From positions 1 to 8,321 of the forward strand of contig JACCVK010000085.1 of the NCBI GenBank assembly GCA_013698195.1: 8,321 nucleotides of DNA, in the 5' to 3' direction. A model generated the notes under the pieces. That model saw nothing but the letters and a program-made list of their open reading frames with translations, was not told the DNA's origin and ran no database searches. This DNA comes from Actinomycetota bacterium (GTDB lineage Bacteria; Actinomycetota; Thermoleophilia; Gaiellales; Gaiellaceae). Within the stretch, counting starts at the first letter, position 1; each line of letters opens with the position of its first letter. Shown here in pieces: positions 1-6,179 of the stretch. The position numbers were made by a program, and so were the translations under genes.

Positions 1-874
1 GCTTTGCGCCGAGCTTCTTCCCGATGTTGCAGAACACCGAGTTCACGGAGTAGGTCAGCGCATCCTCGAGGTCGATCGTTCCGAAGGGTCTGGAAGTGTC
101 GAAGTTCGTCACTCGCTTGCCGTACACGGTGCAGTAGCCAGGATCGACGAAGGACGATTCAGGCATGTACTTCTTCGACTCGAGCGCGGCTGCTGCCGTT
201 ATTACCTTGAACGTCGAGCCCGGCACGTACAGGCCTGCGTTCGCTCTGTTCAGAAGCGGCGACGCCGGCCGGCAGTCCGCGGTGACGTTCTCGATGCTGC
301 CGAAGTCGTTCTCGACGCGGTTCGGATCGAAGCTGGGGGAGGACGCCATGACGCGAACCTTCCCCGTCCGCGGGTCGAGGGCGACGACAGCACCGCAGCG
401 ACGCCCGAGTTGCTCGAGCGCCACCTGCTGAGCCGCGAGATTGAGGTTGACGACGACGTCGTTGCCCTGAACTGCCTTCCCGCGGAGCTCATCGAGCGCC
501 TTGTCCACGAGCGTCGAAAGATTTGCCGTCGACGATGTCAGATAGTCGTTCAGCGATCGCTCGAGCCCCGTCCGTGAGCGGGCAGCGGTCGAGTAGCCGA
601 CGGCGTGCGCGGCGAGCTCGCCCTGCGGATAGCGCCGGAAGAAGAGCGTCTGGGTGTCGAGCTCTCGCCTGACGTTTCGCGCCAGTCGCCGGAAGGGGGA
701 ACCGGACACGATCGTGCCGCGGTCGATCGAGAACTCGGCGACCCGCTTGATGGCGTTGTCCTGACGGTCGGCGAGAGCAGGAGCCGCCCACGTCTGCCAG
801 TACGTCGTCATGACCACCAGCGCGGCGACAAGCCCGAGCGAGACGTACAGAAGTCGGATGATCCGCTCGTTCAC
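1..874 (-). CDS. pbpA: Class B penicillin-binding protein (PbpA-like transpeptidase), 3' part outside the window
   Basis: This is a peptidoglycan transpeptidase that cross-links stem peptides outside the membrane, normally as the partner of the SEDS polymerase encoded just upstream. The reading frame is open from GTG at 874 to the left edge, about 291 residues, so the C-terminus with the KTG motif is missing. Residues about 5-25 form an N-terminal membrane anchor. A short PBP-dimer-like region follows, including GELAAHAVGYS. The transpeptidase domain begins near GAVVALDPRTGKV and PSFDPN. The catalytic motif is PGSTFK, with nucleophile S220 and K223. The second motif is S276-V-N278, in YSVNSVF. 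The start codon overlaps the rodA stop as GTGA. No Shine-Dalgarno sequence is visible, so translational coupling is likely. In mycobacteria the same position holds pbpA (known). Family assignment is very secure; the symbol rests on synteny. Confidence 0.95.
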   Translation of the reverse strand, partial: MNERIIRLLYVSLGLVAALVVMTTYWQTWAAPALADRQDNAIKRVAEFSIDRGTIVSGSPFRRLARNVRRELDTQTLFFRRYPQGELAAHAVGYSTAARSRTGLERSLNDYLTSSTANLSTLVDKALDELRGKAVQGNDVVVNLNLAAQQVALEQLGRRCGAVVALDPRTGKVRVMASSPSFDPNRVENDFGSIENVTADCRPASPLLNRANAGLYVPGSTFKVITAAAALESKKYMPESSFVDPGYCTVYGKRVTNFDTSRPFGTIDLEDALTYSVNSVFCNIGKKLGAK

Positions 875-2175
875 GGTTTCGGTGCGTTCGCCCGGTTCGA
901 GACGAGCAGGAGCCCCGCGAGGAGTAAGAAGTTCGCGACGATGCTCGAGCCGCCGTAGGAGACGAATGGCAGCGTGATGCCGGTCAGCGGGACTATGCGA
1001 AGGACGCCGCCGACGATGATGAACGTCTGGAGCGCGAACCCGAACGTCAGTCCCGCGGCGAGCAGCTTCGAGAAGCCGTCATCGGCGCGTAGGGAGATGC
1101 GCATCCCGCGCACGACGAACAGCATGTACAGGAGCAGCAGCGCGGCGGCCCCGATGAGTCCGATCTCTTGCGCGATCGCCGAATAGATGAAGTCCGTGCG
1201 GAGCGCGGGAATCAGCTCGGCCCCGTCCGGAGCCGTGAAGGTCCCCTCGCCGAGCCCGGTCCCCGCCACGCCGCCGTTTGCGATCGAGTAGAGGCTCTTG
1301 ACGAGCTGATAGGAGGCGCAGTCCTGTCGAAACTCGAGCTTGCCGTTCAGGGCGCAGTACACGCGCTCGTCGGTCCAGGGGTGCAGCCAGATCGTGACGC
1401 GTTCCTGCACGCGATCGAGAGCCTGATACAGGAGCGTCGCTCCGCCGACGAACAGCCCGATCCCGACGGCCACGAAGAGCGCGCGCCCGGTCGCGACGTA
1501 GATCATCGCCAGGAAGATCCCGAAGTTGAGCAGCGCGCTTCCGAGGTCGGCCGTCTGGACGATGACGAGCATCGCTGCCCCCCAGATCGCTAAGAGCGGC
1601 CCGAAGTCCTTTAGCCGTCCCTGCGCGAGCACCTCGCGTTTCTCCCGGAGGTAGCCCGCAAGGAACAGGATGAGGAAGATCTTCGCGAGCTCGCCCGGCT
1701 GGAACTGGAGCGGCCCGACGTGCACCCACAGGCGGACGCCGTTGACACGCTCGCCGATCAGCGGCAGAGCCGGAAGGAACAGGAGCGCGACAGCCGCGAC
1801 GCCGAAGAGGTAGCGATATGACTCGAGCACTCGATAGTCGTGGCGCAGGAGGATGAGCGTCGCCGCGAACACGACGACTCCGATCACGACCCACAGCGCC
1901 TGCCTGCGGCCGTCGCCGGAGTCGAGCCGGTAGTTCACGATCAGCCCGAGGCCGGTGAGGGTGGCCGTCAGCGGAAGGAGCGCTCCGTCGGCGTATGGAG
2001 CGACCTGTCGCACGACGATGTGGGCGGCGATGTACACGCCGAGGAAGAAGGCGACATACGACGCGACGGTTGGCGAGATCTCAGCCGACTGTGCGAGCGT
2101 CACGCTCGTGAGCGCGAGAGCTGCGACGAGCGCGGCGAGGACGAGGCCGAAGAGCTCGCGGCCGCGGGCGGTCAG
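871..2175 (-). CDS. rodA: SEDS-family peptidoglycan glycosyltransferase (RodA/FtsW type), probable CTG start
   Basis: This polytopic membrane enzyme polymerises lipid II into glycan strands and works with the class B PBP encoded next. Signature stretches are visible: GPLQFQPGELAKIF, a conserved acidic site in RTDFIYSAIAQEIG (D328 counted from the CTG), and LPFVSYGGSS near the C-terminus. The first canonical start is GTG at 2103 (410 aa). In-frame sequence upstream of it encodes TARGRELFGLVLAALVAA, a typical first membrane helix of this family, so translation probably begins at CTG 2175 (434 aa). That CTG overlaps the phosphatase stop as CTGA, and GGGGGA lies 7 bases before it at 2183-2188. 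The loop after the middle helices has an insert with two cysteines, C274 and C286, absent from the E. coli-type proteins as I recall them. Operon position favours RodA over FtsW. Sequence alone does not separate the two. Confidence 0.93.
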   Translation of the reverse strand: MTARGRELFGLVLAALVAALALTSVTLAQSAEISPTVASYVAFFLGVYIAAHIVVRQVAPYADGALLPLTATLTGLGLIVNYRLDSGDGRRQALWVVIGVVVFAATLILLRHDYRVLESYRYLFGVAAVALLFLPALPLIGERVNGVRLWVHVGPLQFQPGELAKIFLILFLAGYLREKREVLAQGRLKDFGPLLAIWGAAMLVIVQTADLGSALLNFGIFLAMIYVATGRALFVAVGIGLFVGGATLLYQALDRVQERVTIWLHPWTDERVYCALNGKLEFRQDCASYQLVKSLYSIANGGVAGTGLGEGTFTAPDGAELIPALRTDFIYSAIAQEIGLIGAAALLLLYMLFVVRGMRISLRADDGFSKLLAAGLTFGFALQTFIIVGGVLRIVPLTGITLPFVSYGGSSIVANFLLLAGLLLVSNRANAPKP

Positions 2176-3116
2176 CTCGTGATCCCCCAGTACAGGACCA
2201 GTGCTGCAACGATCAGGATGGCGACGAGGAGAACGATTGCCGCGATGCGCCCGCCCGGGCCGGCGCCGTGCCTGCGGAGCCCCTCGTCCGGTCGGGGCTC
2301 GGGCGACGCGCTTGGGTCGCCTGCGTTCTTGCTCGGCCCGTCAGGCGAGGTAGCGCGCGCGGTGTCTTCGAGGGCCGCCGTCCGCTCGGGGTCGGGCTCC
2401 CCGGCGACGATCTCGAAGAGCAGCACCGTGATGTTGTCGTCACCGCCGCGGGCATTCGCCTCCTTGACGAGCTCGTTTCCGGCGGCCTCCGGCTCGCCGC
2501 CCGCGCGCTCGATGGCCGCCGCGATCTGCTCCTCTGTGAGCATGTCGGAGAGCCCGTCGGAGCAGAGCAGGAAAAGGTCGCCGGGGACGACGTCGACGGT
2601 AAAGACGTCTGGCTCGACCGCCGGCTCTGTCCCCAGGGCACGCGTGATCGCGGACCGCTGCGGATGGCGCTCCGCCTCTTCCGGCGTGAGCACGCCGCTC
2701 TCGACGAGCTCCGCCACGAGCGAGTGATCGGTCGTGATCTGCTCGAGCACGCTGTCGCGCATGCGATAGGCGCGCGAGTCGCCGACGTGGCCGAAGACAA
2801 CGGTTTCGCCGTCTTCGTCCACGAGCGCGACGGTGACCGTCGTCCCCATTCCGGCTGTGGCCGGATCGGCGAGGGATCGCTCCCAGATACGGCGATTCGC
2901 ATCCGCGATCACCTCCGAGATAGCGTCCGCGCCCATCGTCCGACCCAGCACCTCCTCGAACGTGGCTGCGGCGATACCTGCCGCGATCTCGCCGGCTCTC
3001 GCCCCGCCCATCCCGTCCGCGATCGCGAACAGCGGAGGTCCCCAGACATACGCGTCCTCGTTGCCGAGGCGCCTCCTGCCCGTGTCCGTTACGACGGCTG
3101 CTCTACCAAGCCTCAT
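2172..3116 (-). CDS. pstP: PP2C-family Ser/Thr protein phosphatase with C-terminal membrane anchor (PstP-like)
   Basis: This metal-dependent phosphatase removes phosphate from Ser/Thr-phosphorylated proteins and is expected to oppose the kinase of this operon. Its 314 residues start at ATG 3116. PP2C motifs appear in order: GNED (18-21), AIADGMGG (31-38, metal-binding D34), GHVGDSRAYR (109-118), TTDHSLVAELVESG (128-141), LLCSDGLSDML (metal-binding D187) and GGDDNITV (224-231, metal-binding D227). A Pro/Ser/Asp-rich linker of about 50 residues follows. A single helix at 291-310 then ends in only three further residues. Mycobacterial PstP carries an extracellular domain after its helix (known); here that domain is absent, so the protein is effectively tail-anchored with its catalytic domain in the cytoplasm. 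Its stop overlaps the probable CTG start of the SEDS gene. The gap to fhaB is 10 bases, with no clear Shine-Dalgarno sequence. Confidence 0.95.
   Translation of the reverse strand: MRLGRAAVVTDTGRRRLGNEDAYVWGPPLFAIADGMGGARAGEIAAGIAAATFEEVLGRTMGADAISEVIADANRRIWERSLADPATAGMGTTVTVALVDEDGETVVFGHVGDSRAYRMRDSVLEQITTDHSLVAELVESGVLTPEEAERHPQRSAITRALGTEPAVEPDVFTVDVVPGDLFLLCSDGLSDMLTEEQIAAAIERAGGEPEAAGNELVKEANARGGDDNITVLLFEIVAGEPDPERTAALEDTARATSPDGPSKNAGDPSASPEPRPDEGLRRHGAGPGGRIAAIVLLVAILIVAALVLYWGITS
2183..2188 (-). promoter_or_regulatory. Shine-Dalgarno-like GGGGGA supporting the CTG start of the SEDS gene
   Basis: On the minus strand GGGGGA ends 7 bases before the CTG at 2175, a normal spacing for a ribosome binding site. 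The alternative GTG start at 2103 has no purine-rich tract before it. The site lies inside the last codons of the phosphatase gene, so coupled translation could also contribute. Confidence 0.45.
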
Positions 3117-3130
3117 TCGGCGAGTCTCAT
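3113..3130 (-). other. 5-codon mini-ORF linking the fhaB stop to the phosphatase start
   Basis: Reading the minus strand, ATG AGA CTC GCC GAA TGA encodes MRLAE. Its ATG overlaps the fhaB stop (ATGA, 3130-3127). Its TGA overlaps the phosphatase start (ATGA, 3116-3113). The phosphatase begins MRLGR, and the two start regions form an imperfect 14-base tandem repeat with 10 of 14 bases identical, beginning GAATGAG. This could act as a reinitiation relay for ribosomes finishing fhaB, or be only a remnant of a duplicated start. The sequence shows the arrangement; the function is inference. Confidence 0.35.
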
Positions 3131-3606
3131 TCGAGTCGAAGCTCCGTCTCGCCCACGCGCAGGACGTCTCCCGGCTTCAAGAGCCGCTTCGAGCTGATCT
3201 GATCTCCGTTCACGAACGTGCCGTTCATCGAGCCCAGGTCCTCCACCCAGACGCCGTCCGCGCGCTGGTCGATGCGCGCGTGGCGCGCCGAAGCGAACTC
3301 GTCTCCGTCGAGCCGGATGCCGCTCGACTCGTCCCGCCCGACCACGGTCGAGCCGCTCACCTCGAGCATGCTTCCAGCGCGGAAGCCGGGTGCCTGGAGG
3401 ACGACGAAACGGGCCGGCTCCAGACCGTGCGCTGCGCGGAGCCTGGCGGCATCGGCAGCGCCGAGCACGATGCTCTCCTGCGGCGCACCGCCGAGGTCTT
3501 TTGTCGCCGTGCGCACGATGAGGAGGATGAAGCCGTAGAGCAGCACGAGAAAGGCAAGCTTGAGCACGAGGAGTGTCTCGTCGGTCGTGAGCGCGAGCGT
3601 CCTCAC
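3127..3606 (-). CDS. fhaB: Membrane-anchored FHA-domain protein (FhaB/FipA-like)
   Basis: This phospho-threonine reader is tethered to the inner face of the membrane. In mycobacteria FhaB (FipA) links Ser/Thr kinase signalling to division proteins (known). The protein has 159 residues, close to the mycobacterial size as I recall it. One membrane helix spans about 11-31 (LLVLKLAFLVLLYGFILLIV). A linker runs to about residue 65 and the FHA domain occupies about 67-159. Phosphopeptide-binding positions are present: G90-R91, S106 with R108-H109, and N128-G129 in DLGSMNGTFVNG. Met127 replaces the usual Thr of STNGT. The GTG start at 3606 overlaps the fhaA stop by GTGA. Only a weak GTGAG-like purine stretch precedes it, so coupling to fhaA is likely. 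Confidence 0.93.
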   Translation of the reverse strand: MRTLALTTDETLLVLKLAFLVLLYGFILLIVRTATKDLGGAPQESIVLGAADAARLRAAHGLEPARFVVLQAPGFRAGSMLEVSGSTVVGRDESSGIRLDGDEFASARHARIDQRADGVWVEDLGSMNGTFVNGDQISSKRLLKPGDVLRVGETELRLE

Positions 3607-4376
3607 GACTCACTGCCGAAGGCGATTTCGGTCGAGCCGAGCGTGATCGTGTCGCCGTCGGAGAGCTGCTCCCGGTCGATTTTTCTGCCGTTCAGCAGCG
3701 TTCCGTTCGTCGAGCCGAGGTCGATGAGGATCCAGCGGTCGCCCTGCTCGCGAATCTCCGCGTGCTTGCGCGAGACGTTCTCGTCCGACACGCGCACATC
3801 GCAATCCCGCGAGCGACCGAGCACGACCTGCTCGCCGGCGAGCTGCTGACGCTTGCCGCCGATCGTGAGCGTGTACGAGCGGCGCGCCTCCGGCCCCTCT
3901 GGCTCGAGTGCCGGCGGTGGTGCAGCGGGCTGCGTCAGGGCTTTGTAGATCATCGTCTGGGCCGGCGCGTCGATCGGGAGGTTCTCGGGCGGCTTCGGCG
4001 CGTCCTCGGCGGCGACGAGCCTCGTCGCGATGCCGAACTCCCCGACGGCGAGATCGTCGTCGACCGTCACGAGCACGCGTGGCGGCGTGAGCAGTGCGTA
4101 CTCCTCGCGCCGGGCATGCTCGGCGAGGTACTCCTGAAGCTCGCCTACGAGCGATCCCTCGTAGCCTTCGAATTGCTTGCGGTCCGCGGGCGAGAGGTAG
4201 ACCGTGTACTCGTTCGGGACGTAGACGCGCGAGACGGACACGCTGCGATGGTCGTCCATCTCCTTCACCAGCTTGCGCGCGAGCTCGATGGGCTGCACGT
4301 GCGTACGGAAGGCGCGGCCGAAGATTCCCTCGAAGAGGCCTTCGATTCGGGCCTCGAGCGATCGCAGGACGCTCAT
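3603..4376 (-). CDS. fhaA: DUF3662 plus FHA-domain protein (FhaA-like)
   Basis: This cytoplasmic phospho-threonine adaptor belongs to the family of mycobacterial FhaA, which binds phosphorylated cell-wall regulators such as the MviN pseudokinase domain (known). From ATG 4376 it has 257 residues. The N-terminal DUF3662/FhaA-N domain (about 1-115) begins SVLRSLEARIEGLFEGIFGR and contains VYVPNEYTVYLSP. A Pro/Ala-rich linker spans about 120-165. The C-terminal FHA domain (about 166-257) has G187-R188, S202-R203-K204-H205 and N224-G225 in DLGSTNGTLLNG. Another ATG at 4430 would add 18 residues (MRPGYERSH...) that do not look like the family. I chose 4376 because family proteins begin near this helix. 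GGGG lies only 2 bases before that ATG, so the start is not certain. A 93-base gap separates it from the kinase upstream. Confidence 0.92.
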   Translation of the reverse strand: MSVLRSLEARIEGLFEGIFGRAFRTHVQPIELARKLVKEMDDHRSVSVSRVYVPNEYTVYLSPADRKQFEGYEGSLVGELQEYLAEHARREEYALLTPPRVLVTVDDDLAVGEFGIATRLVAAEDAPKPPENLPIDAPAQTMIYKALTQPAAPPPALEPEGPEARRSYTLTIGGKRQQLAGEQVVLGRSRDCDVRVSDENVSRKHAEIREQGDRWILIDLGSTNGTLLNGRKIDREQLSDGDTITLGSTEIAFGSES

Positions 4377-4469
4377 TGCCCCAGGGAACGGATGCCGGGC
4401 AGAATGCGAGCGCTCGTATCCGGGGCGCATTGTCTCATACGGCGGGGACTACCCGTCTGGGCTTCGAGT
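4377..4469 (-). other. Intergenic spacer between the kinase and fhaA
   Basis: This is the only sizeable gap inside the operon, 93 bases if fhaA starts at 4376. It contains a perfect 10-base palindrome, CGAGCGCTCG (4407-4416), and an AT-richer patch reading TATGAGACAAT on the minus strand (4429-4439). The patch could be a -10-like element for an internal promoter, but no matching -35 hexamer lies 16-18 bases before it. If fhaA instead starts at 4430, most of this spacer is coding. Confidence 0.3.
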
Positions 4470-6074
4470 CTACCGGCGAGATCCGGCGGCGAGCAGCGCC
4501 GCGATGCCCCAGCACGTGCAGGTCAGCAGGACTCCGAGGACGGTACCAGTGCCTCCAGGGCCGATGACGACTGCGCCGGCGCTGACCACGACACCGACCG
4601 TCGCGATGCCATATCGGTGCCGCCGCCGGGCCAGGGGCAGCAGTGTGGTGACCAGAGCCGCGGCAAGCGCCGTCGCGAGCATGGCCGGCTGGGCGGCGAG
4701 CGCGCTCCAGAGGGCCAGCGCGGCCTCGGTCACGGTGTCCGCAGGCGCAAGGCCGGTGTCGCCCGCGACAGACGCGGCAAAGGTGGCGGCGAGGACTGCG
4801 AGCGCCCCCTGTGCTGCCTGGAGAAACGGGCTGCGAAGTGGCTGGAGCATGAGCGGCACGAGCGCGAGAGCGCCGAGCGGCGCCAGGAGCGGACCGGCGA
4901 AGAAGAGCACGCCGAATCGGGCCTCACGCCAAGTGAGCGCGAGCCAAGCGACCGCGAAACCGACGTAGAGAAGCGCGGCGCTGCGCGCCTCGTTGCCGAG
5001 CGGGAAGATCGGAGCGGCAAGCGCGATTGCAAGTCCGAGGCGCGGGTGCAGCGCTGCTCCGGCGCCCGCCGCCACGACGATGGCGAGTGCAAGCGCGGGC
5101 GGCCAGAACGGAAGGAGCGTGACGCCCACCGCCGCCGCTGCGCCTGCTGCCGCCACGGGCACGATCCGCGTGAGCGGTTTGCGTACGAGCGGCAGCGGCC
5201 GGATCGCCGTCTGGGACTTCGCAACACGAGCGACGCGACGCGGCTCCGGCTGCCGGAACGCGGCGCGTAGCTCGGCGCCGAGCGTGGTCGCATGGGGTCG
5301 AGCCGCCGGATCCGGCGAAAGCGCTCGATCCACCGCAGTGAGCAGGCGTCGCGGGAGATCCGAACGATGCGTGGCAAGCGGCTCCGCGCCGCGTTCGATC
5401 GCGAGCGCGACTTCCTGCAACGGCATGCCCCAGAAAGGATGCTGCCCCGCCAGCGCCTCCCAGAGCAGGACGCCGACCGCCCAGACGTCACTGGCCGGCG
5501 TTGCCTCGTCGCCGCCCAGGCGCTCGGGTGCGATGTACGCGAGCGTCCCAGGAACGTCTCCGACCGCGGTCAACGTATCGGCCCCGTCGAACTGCGCGAG
5601 CCCGAAGTCGAGGAGCTTTGCCGCGATCTCGTCAGAGTGCTCCAAGAGGATGTTCGACGGCTTGACGTCGCGATGGACGATGCCCGTGCGGTGCGCATGG
5701 GCCAGCGCCTCGAGAACCTGCGCGCCGATCTCCACCGCCTCGAGATCGCCGACGTCGCCCGCTCTCAGTGCCTCGCGCAGCGTTCTTCCGGGGACGTACT
5801 CGTATGCGATGTAGACATGCCCGTGGTCGTGCCCGACGTCGTAGGCGCGCACGCAGCGGCGGTGCCGGAGACGGCGCGCGGCGAGTGCCTCGCGCTCCGC
5901 CCGCGCGGCCGCCTTGCCTTCGCGCGGGACGATCTTCAGCGCGACGTCGAGACCGGTCTGCTCGTCGCGCGCAAGCCAGACGGAGCCGTTTCCGCCGCTT
6001 CCGAGTGGCCGCACGGCGCGATAGCGATCGAGGACGAGCTCTCGGGTCGGAAGGACATGCGCAAGCGAGGACAC
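4470..6074 (-). CDS. Ser/Thr protein kinase (Hanks type) fused to a polytopic membrane domain
   Basis: This membrane protein kinase of 534 residues is expected to phosphorylate growth and division targets read by the FHA proteins downstream. The kinase domain covers about 18-273 and looks active. It has a glycine loop LGSGGNGSV (24-32), ATP-binding K47, likely helix-C E62, HRDVKPSN (134-141, catalytic D136), DFG (156-158), activation-loop threonines T167 and T169, GT(177)LAYIAPE and SDVWAVG (195-201). A basic linker (about 274-303) leads to about 225 hydrophobic residues (304-528) with roughly 8-10 membrane segments, joined by short loops such as LHPRLG and LARRRHR. There is no PASTA domain or other large ectodomain, unlike PknB. 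The GTG at 6074 is the first possible start, since an in-frame TGA lies two codons upstream. No Shine-Dalgarno sequence is evident. I cannot match the membrane domain to a named family. Confidence 0.93.
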   Translation of the reverse strand: MSSLAHVLPTRELVLDRYRAVRPLGSGGNGSVWLARDEQTGLDVALKIVPREGKAAARAEREALAARRLRHRRCVRAYDVGHDHGHVYIAYEYVPGRTLREALRAGDVGDLEAVEIGAQVLEALAHAHRTGIVHRDVKPSNILLEHSDEIAAKLLDFGLAQFDGADTLTAVGDVPGTLAYIAPERLGGDEATPASDVWAVGVLLWEALAGQHPFWGMPLQEVALAIERGAEPLATHRSDLPRRLLTAVDRALSPDPAARPHATTLGAELRAAFRQPEPRRVARVAKSQTAIRPLPLVRKPLTRIVPVAAAGAAAAVGVTLLPFWPPALALAIVVAAGAGAALHPRLGLAIALAAPIFPLGNEARSAALLYVGFAVAWLALTWREARFGVLFFAGPLLAPLGALALVPLMLQPLRSPFLQAAQGALAVLAATFAASVAGDTGLAPADTVTEAALALWSALAAQPAMLATALAAALVTTLLPLARRRHRYGIATVGVVVSAGAVVIGPGGTGTVLGVLLTCTCWGIAALLAAGSRR

Positions 6075-6179
6075 CGGTCAGGCTTGGTTATTCGCTTCAA
6101 CCCGAAGTCCTCCAGGCGCCCTAGACACGGTGTCGTTCCTGCCCCTCGTCTACAGTCTCGGGTCGAAAGACGGCACATC
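6075..6179. promoter_or_regulatory. Divergent intergenic region between the kinase operon and the CARDB gene
   Basis: These 105 bases separate two genes transcribed away from each other, so promoters for both directions are expected here. It is locally less GC-rich than its flanks (for example TTGGTTATTCGCTT on the plus strand near 6084). On the plus strand TACAGT (6151-6156) is a possible -10 hexamer for the gene starting at 6180, but the bases 17 upstream do not resemble TTGACA. No convincing promoter was found for the kinase direction. Confidence 0.35.
6124..6134. promoter_or_regulatory. Small palindrome GACACGGTGTC, possible operator
   Basis: Two 5-base arms, GACAC and GTGTC, flank a single central G. 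The site lies in the divergent intergenic region, where the -35 element would fall if TACAGT (6151-6156) is the -10. A further GACACCG at 6070-6076 repeats the left arm, over the kinase start codon, and is the exact inverse of CGGTGTC at 6128-6134. Arms this short occur by chance in GC-rich DNA, so this is only a candidate. Confidence 0.25.

Noticed and set aside
3218..3849. Plus-strand open frames opposite fhaA and fhaB
   Set aside because: They are shadows of strongly motif-supported FHA genes and show no recognisable domain.
4407..4416. Perfect palindrome CGAGCGCTCG
   Set aside because: It is short and made of bases common in this genome, it does not extend beyond 10 bases, and no T-tract follows, so it is neither a convincing operator nor a terminator.
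4377..4430. fhaA starting at ATG 4430
   Set aside because: The 18 added residues (MRPGYERSHSARHPFPGA) look unstructured and unlike the family N-terminus, and no ribosome binding site precedes that ATG. The possibility remains open.
3762..5270. Long plus-strand open frame (502 codons) across fhaA and the kinase
   Set aside because: It is antisense to two genes with clear family motifs. Its translation is Arg/Glu/Asp-rich low-complexity sequence, typical of the reverse strand of GC-rich coding DNA.
5292..6179. In-frame upstream extension of the CARDB gene (296 codons)
   Set aside because: The extension is antisense to the kinase domain and has no domain-like sequence. GTG 6180, just outside the kinase gene, is followed by a sensible tail and membrane helix.
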